Source of the DNA: a virus
Strand: one strand, 5' to 3'
DNA length: 33,174 bases
IMG/VR virus record: IMGVR_UViG_3300021247_000152
Coordinates: 1 to 33,174 of that record
In this document: positions 30,125 to 33,174 of the stretch, piece by piece
How positions within the stretch are numbered: position 1 is the stretch's first letter
How the letters are laid out: each line of letters begins with the position of its first letter
Made by a program: the position numbers and the translations under genes
The notes under the pieces: model-generated
What the model saw: the letters and a program-made list of their open reading frames with translations, nothing else
Told to the model about the DNA's origin: nothing
The model's database searches: none

Positions 30125-31075
30125 ATGAGTTTTTCAGTTGGAACATTGGCTGCATATACTAAAGAGAACGAGCAACTGCTTGTATCTGCTTCTGTACTTG
30201 GTAGCAAGACTGCCTCTTTGATTAAAGAGCAAGGTAACGTGATGGTAGGTGTTAAGTCTGCCGAAACCATCAACATTATGGACACAGATGCTATCTTCCA
30301 AGATGGTTCATCTTGTGGATTTAACGCATCAGGTACTACCTCTTTCACTCAGAGGACTGTAACCGTTGGTAAAATCAAAGTTAACGAGGCACTTTGCTTG
30401 AAAGACCTTGAAGCTAAGTATTTGCAGAAAGCACTCCCTGCTGGTTCAATGTATGACAGCATGGTATATTCTGAGGAATATTCTAACCGCAAAGCATCTA
30501 AAATTGCATCTCAACTTGAGAATACAATTTGGGTTGGAAATACTGGAAGTGCTGATGTAAACCTTAACAAATTTAGCGGTATCACTACCTTGATTACTGC
30601 TGCAGGTGCATCTGTTGTAAATGCTAACAGTGTTGCTTATCATGGTTCTGTTGAAACTTCAATCACAGATTCTAACGTTATCAGCATTTTTGATGATATC
30701 TACAAGGCAATCCCTGCTTCAATCGTTGACAAGGATGATGTTGCAATTTTCTGTGGTATGGATGTTTTCCGCACTTACACAGTTAAGCTGAAAACTTCTA
30801 ACCTTTATCACTATCAGTTTGATGGTAAGGCTAACTCTGAATTCTACCTTCCAGGTACTAACGTAAAAGTTATCGCAGTACAAGGTTTGAATGGTAGCGG
30901 TAAGATTGTTGCAATGAGAATCTCTAACTTGTTCTTGGGTACTGACCTTTTGAATGAGGAAGAAAGGTTTGAAATCTTCTACGCTAAAGAAGCTGACCAA
31001 GTTCGCTTTGTAGCAGAATTCAAGATGGGCGTTAACTTCGCCTTCCCTGATGAGATTGTTAAGTTCTTCGTTTAA
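30125..31075 (+). CDS. Major capsid protein
   Basis: This 316-aa protein lies between scaffold and tail tube genes. Its layout fits an HK97-fold capsid: an N-terminal arm, a long helix region (MVYSEEYSNRKASKIASQLE, then NTIWVGN) as the spine, a P-domain-like helix SNVISIFDDIYKAIPASIVD, then DDVAIFCGMDVFRTY, FYLPGTNVKVIAVQGLNGSG and LFLGTDLL, and a C-terminal strand VRFVAEFKMGVNFAFPDEIV. Codon use is rich in C-ending Asn and Lys-AAG relative to other genes, as in highly expressed proteins. It has its own terminator 12 nt downstream. Confidence 0.85.
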   Translation: MSFSVGTLAAYTKENEQLLVSASVLGSKTASLIKEQGNVMVGVKSAETINIMDTDAIFQDGSSCGFNASGTTSFTQRTVTVGKIKVNEALCLKDLEAKYLQKALPAGSMYDSMVYSEEYSNRKASKIASQLENTIWVGNTGSADVNLNKFSGITTLITAAGASVVNANSVAYHGSVETSITDSNVISIFDDIYKAIPASIVDKDDVAIFCGMDVFRTYTVKLKTSNLYHYQFDGKANSEFYLPGTNVKVIAVQGLNGSGKIVAMRISNLFLGTDLLNEEERFEIFYAKEADQVRFVAEFKMGVNFAFPDEIVKFFV

Positions 31076-31087
31076 ATAACAAATGAG

Positions 31088-31115
31088 GCAAGGGGTGTTT
31101 ATCATCCCTTGCTTT
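31088..31115 (+). terminator. Terminator after the major capsid gene
   Basis: A 10-bp stem 31088-31097/31103-31112 (GCAAGGGGTG/CATCCCTTGC, one G-U pair) with loop TTTAT is followed by a weak T run (TTTCATT). It probably gives partial termination and boosts the capsid transcript. Confidence 0.75.
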
Positions 31116-31134
31116 CATTATAAATTTATATAAT

Positions 31135-31647
31135 ATGCCGTGTGCTTTAACTCAAGGTTACACATTAGATTGCAAGGAAAGCATAGGCGGTGTGAAAGCC
31201 GTTTGGTTTATCCCTTTCTCTGATGTTACCACAATAACAGAAGCCTCAGGTGTTGTAACTACAATCACCAAGAGTGCAGGAAAAGTATTTTATAAGTACC
31301 AACTTGTAAAGCAGACATCTTCTTTGACTGAGAATATTACTGCATCCGTTGAAAATGGAACAGTATTCTATGCTCAAGAATTGTCAATAATCCTTAACAA
31401 ACTTCAAGCCAATACAAGGAATGAGATTTTGCTTCTCGCAAAAAATAACCTTCTTATTGTTGCTCAAGATGGCAATGATAAATATTGGTTGCTTGGAAAG
31501 GTAAATGGTGCAGATTTGACTGGTGGCAATGGTGCTACTGGTACTGCCTTCGGAGATAGGAATGGTTATACATTGACCTTTACTGGTAGTGAACCTGCAC
31601 TTGCTCCTGAGGTATCAAGTTCAATTATAGCGGGACTAACTGCGTAA
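31135..31647 (+). CDS. Major tail tube protein
   Basis: This 170-aa protein reads TLDCKESIGGVKAVWFIPFS near the start, has a beta-rich core (GKVFYKYQLVKQTSSLTENI, GTVFYAQELSIILNKLQANT), then ARNNLLIVAQ-like strands (KNNLLIVAQDGNDKYWLLGK) and NGYTLTFTGSEP at the end. Size, beta content and place after the capsid gene match tail tube proteins of Bacteroidota siphoviruses. It is bracketed by terminators at 31088 and 31673, as expected of a high-copy structural protein. Confidence 0.75.
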   Translation: MPCALTQGYTLDCKESIGGVKAVWFIPFSDVTTITEASGVVTTITKSAGKVFYKYQLVKQTSSLTENITASVENGTVFYAQELSIILNKLQANTRNEILLLAKNNLLIVAQDGNDKYWLLGKVNGADLTGGNGATGTAFGDRNGYTLTFTGSEPALAPEVSSSIIAGLTA

Positions 31648-31672
31648 ATAGGACATAAGGTTTAGAATGAGT

Positions 31673-31703
31673 AGGGCAACCCATAGTGGTTGCCTTTCTT
31701 TTT
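31673..31703 (+). terminator. Terminator after the tail tube gene
   Basis: GGCAACC 31675-31681, loop CATAGT, GGTTGCC 31688-31694 (7 bp, extendable by two weak pairs), then TTTCTTTTT. An 8-bp inverted repeat TAAATAGG 31645-31652 / CCTATTTA 31724-31731 encloses it. Confidence 0.85.
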
Positions 31704-31737
31704 GGGTAAATGTAAGCGGATTGCCTATTTAGTATTA

Positions 31738-32115
31738 ATGATACAATTGACACAAGGGGCAACTGAGTTCATATACTTAACATTAACAGAGAAGCAGACA
31801 TTGACTTCTCCTAATTATTTATTCCGTTTCGTCAATAGGACAACAAGGGATGAGGTTACTTTTGTTCTTCTTAATAACTTGGATGTATCACCATACAAGG
31901 ATAGGTATAATAAATTTAGCATTAAAGTACCTAAATACTTTGGATTAGGTAATATAGGCGAATGGCTATACTTTGTCTATGAGCAAGCGAGTGCTTACAA
32001 TGTAGATTATACTCAAGCGACTGGATTGCTTGAGGAAGGAATAATGAAACTGTCACCATCAACCACTTTTGAATATACGCAGCATGAGGTTGACAATACA
32101 TATATAACAAGATGA
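31738..32115 (+). CDS. Virion-associated protein, function unknown
   Basis: I use ATG 31738 (125 aa); a TTG at 31690 lies in the terminator. The beta-rich product (QLTQGATEFIYLTLTEKQTL, YLFRFVNRTTRDEVTFVLL, GEWLYFVYEQ) ends YTQATGLLEEGIMKLSP. It resembles the immunoglobulin-like small structural proteins of fibre adaptors, and its position before the portal gene suggests a head- or tail-associated role. It overlaps the portal start by ATGA. Confidence 0.55.
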   Translation: MIQLTQGATEFIYLTLTEKQTLTSPNYLFRFVNRTTRDEVTFVLLNNLDVSPYKDRYNKFSIKVPKYFGLGNIGEWLYFVYEQASAYNVDYTQATGLLEEGIMKLSPSTTFEYTQHEVDNTYITR

Positions 32116-33174
32116 ATGATTTAGTGATATTAAACTTCCAAGAGGCAAGGCAACCCGAATACAGAGAAAAGAGGGGTAAGGGGTATATTGAGTTCGGTGA
32201 AAAGAATGATTACCCAAACTATCTGCTTTCACTTTACAATAAATCTGCAAAGCATAACGCAATAGTTAAAGGCAAGGTTAATTATATCATCGGAAATGGT
32301 TGGAGAAGTGATGAAGTAGACCCAGTTGCAGAGCAGTTCATTGCTCAACCTAATCAGTTTGAATCTTTAAACGATTTAACAAGAAAGGTATCAGTAGACA
32401 TTGAAATCTTTGGAGGTGCTTATCTTGAGGTTATTTGGTCTTTAACGGGTGGAAAATTGGTTGATGTATTGCACATTGACTATACTAAAATCAGGTCCAA
32501 TGCTGATAATACTCAGTTTTGGTATAAGAAAGACTGGACTGAAAGAAAGGATGAGGCAGTACCTATGATGGCTTTCAATACGCAAGTCAGGCAAGGTAAG
32601 CAGATACTTTACGTTAAAGAATACAGACCAGGTTTAGATACCTATGCTCTTCCAGGATATATGGGTGCATTGAACTATATTGAATCAGATATAGAAGTCT
32701 CACGGCACGTTTTGGGGAATGCTCAAACGGGATTCAGTGCATCCAAACTTATTACCCTTCCAAATGGTGAACCTTCACCCGATGAGAAGAGGAATATTGA
32801 GAGAAGGTTTACAGATAGGTTTAGTGGTTCTGATGGTAAAAAGTTTATTCTTTCATTTACCACAGACCCTGCAAGGAAGCCTATCATTGAAGACTTAGGT
32901 GCATCAGATATAACTAAGGAAGACTTTACAAGGGTTGATTTGATTATTCAGAATAACCTTTTCGCAGGTCATCAGATTACCTCTCCCAGCCTATTTGGAA
33001 TTGCTGAGCCGGGTCAGCTCGGAAGTCGCACTCAGATGAGGGATAGTTATGAAATCTTCAAGAATACTTATGTAAATGATAAGCAACAATTCCTTGAAGG
33101 GGTATTTAGCCAATTGGCAAGATTAAAAGGTGCAACATCTGATATCACTATCATCCCAGTAGAACCTATTGGGT
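32112..33174 (+). CDS. Portal protein, N-terminal part (continues at base 1)
   Basis: ATG 32112 overlaps the previous stop. The 354 complete codons include GYIEFGEKNDYPNYLLSLYN, NAIVKGKVNYIIGNGW, a stem-like part FNTQVRQGKQILYVKEYRPG, ESDIEVSRHVLGNAQTGFSA and VDLIIQNNLFAGHQI, then LFGIAEPGQLGSRTQMRDSY. These are typical of SPP1/HK97-type portals. The frame runs off the window end in the sequence PVEPIG and resumes at base 1-2 to give F-V-G-G-E-S-P. The family is clear. The full length is 642 aa when joined. Its place after capsid and tail genes is unusual. Confidence 0.9.
   Translation, partial: MNDLVILNFQEARQPEYREKRGKGYIEFGEKNDYPNYLLSLYNKSAKHNAIVKGKVNYIIGNGWRSDEVDPVAEQFIAQPNQFESLNDLTRKVSVDIEIFGGAYLEVIWSLTGGKLVDVLHIDYTKIRSNADNTQFWYKKDWTERKDEAVPMMAFNTQVRQGKQILYVKEYRPGLDTYALPGYMGALNYIESDIEVSRHVLGNAQTGFSASKLITLPNGEPSPDEKRNIERRFTDRFSGSDGKKFILSFTTDPARKPIIEDLGASDITKEDFTRVDLIIQNNLFAGHQITSPSLFGIAEPGQLGSRTQMRDSYEIFKNTYVNDKQQFLEGVFSQLARLKGATSDITIIPVEPIG

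Noticed and set aside
1-33174. Integrase, excisionase, CRISPR array, insertion sequence or tRNA genes
   Set aside because: Looked for on both strands; no recognisable protein, spaced repeats or cloverleaf was found.

Overview
This window reads as the complete genome of a tailed, siphovirus-like phage (Caudoviricetes) of a Bacteroidota host, probably uncultured, cut open inside the portal gene. The last base plus the first two bases complete one codon, and the reading frame runs unbroken from the portal start at 32112 across the ends to the stop at 866. The natural molecule is therefore circular or circularly permuted. The host is inferred from TAnnTTTG -7 boxes (one paired with a TTTG element 19 nt upstream), near-absence of Shine-Dalgarno sequences, AT-rich A-tract leaders, and protein families typical of Bacteroidota phages. 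Every credible gene is on the + strand. I see no integrase, tRNA or CRISPR array, so nothing here shows a temperate lifestyle.

Layout: 1-4811 holds the portal end, connector and tail-completion proteins and the first tail fibre. 4811-6481 holds a second fibre and a small protein. 6485-8848 is a lysis cassette (coiled-coil miniprotein, two holin-like membrane proteins, a spanin with lipobox and C-terminal membrane anchor, M15 peptidase) followed by a metallophosphoesterase. A strong terminator at 9122 ends this unit. A Bacteroidota-type promoter (9198-9228) starts the early region: small proteins, an XRE-type repressor-like protein, a RecT/Bet-like annealing protein, an SSB-like protein and a nuclease. 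From 12726 come a DnaD-like replication protein, a VRR-NUC nuclease, a sigma-like factor, zinc-ribbon miniproteins, an HNH endonuclease, a methyltransferase plus glycosyltransferase pair, and a ParB-like/DNA-methylase fusion. Small and large terminase follow (19385-20919).

After the terminase lies a block of two short, separately promoted and terminated units: a 65-aa gene (21043-21240) and a structured RNA. Next come the tail genes (chaperone with a probable -1 frameshift at T9, tail-completion, baseplate-like proteins, tape measure), then a protease carrying an internal HAD-like domain, scaffold, major capsid, tail tube, and the portal start. Capsid and tail tube genes each have their own terminator.

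The most unusual feature is a pair of short structured RNAs (about 12627-12720 and 21326-21427). They share one architecture: a TAnnTTTG box, a stem-loop with a 7-8 nt loop, a small GTTTG/CAAAC hairpin, and an intrinsic terminator whose 9-nt loop is perfectly complementary over 7 nt to the first loop. The loop sequences differ between the two copies, yet the complementarity is kept in each. That covariation-like pattern points to a real, possibly undescribed, phage RNA family. One copy precedes the replication gene and the other follows the terminase and precedes the tail operon.

All family assignments are from reading sequence and motifs; no searches or folding programs were run.
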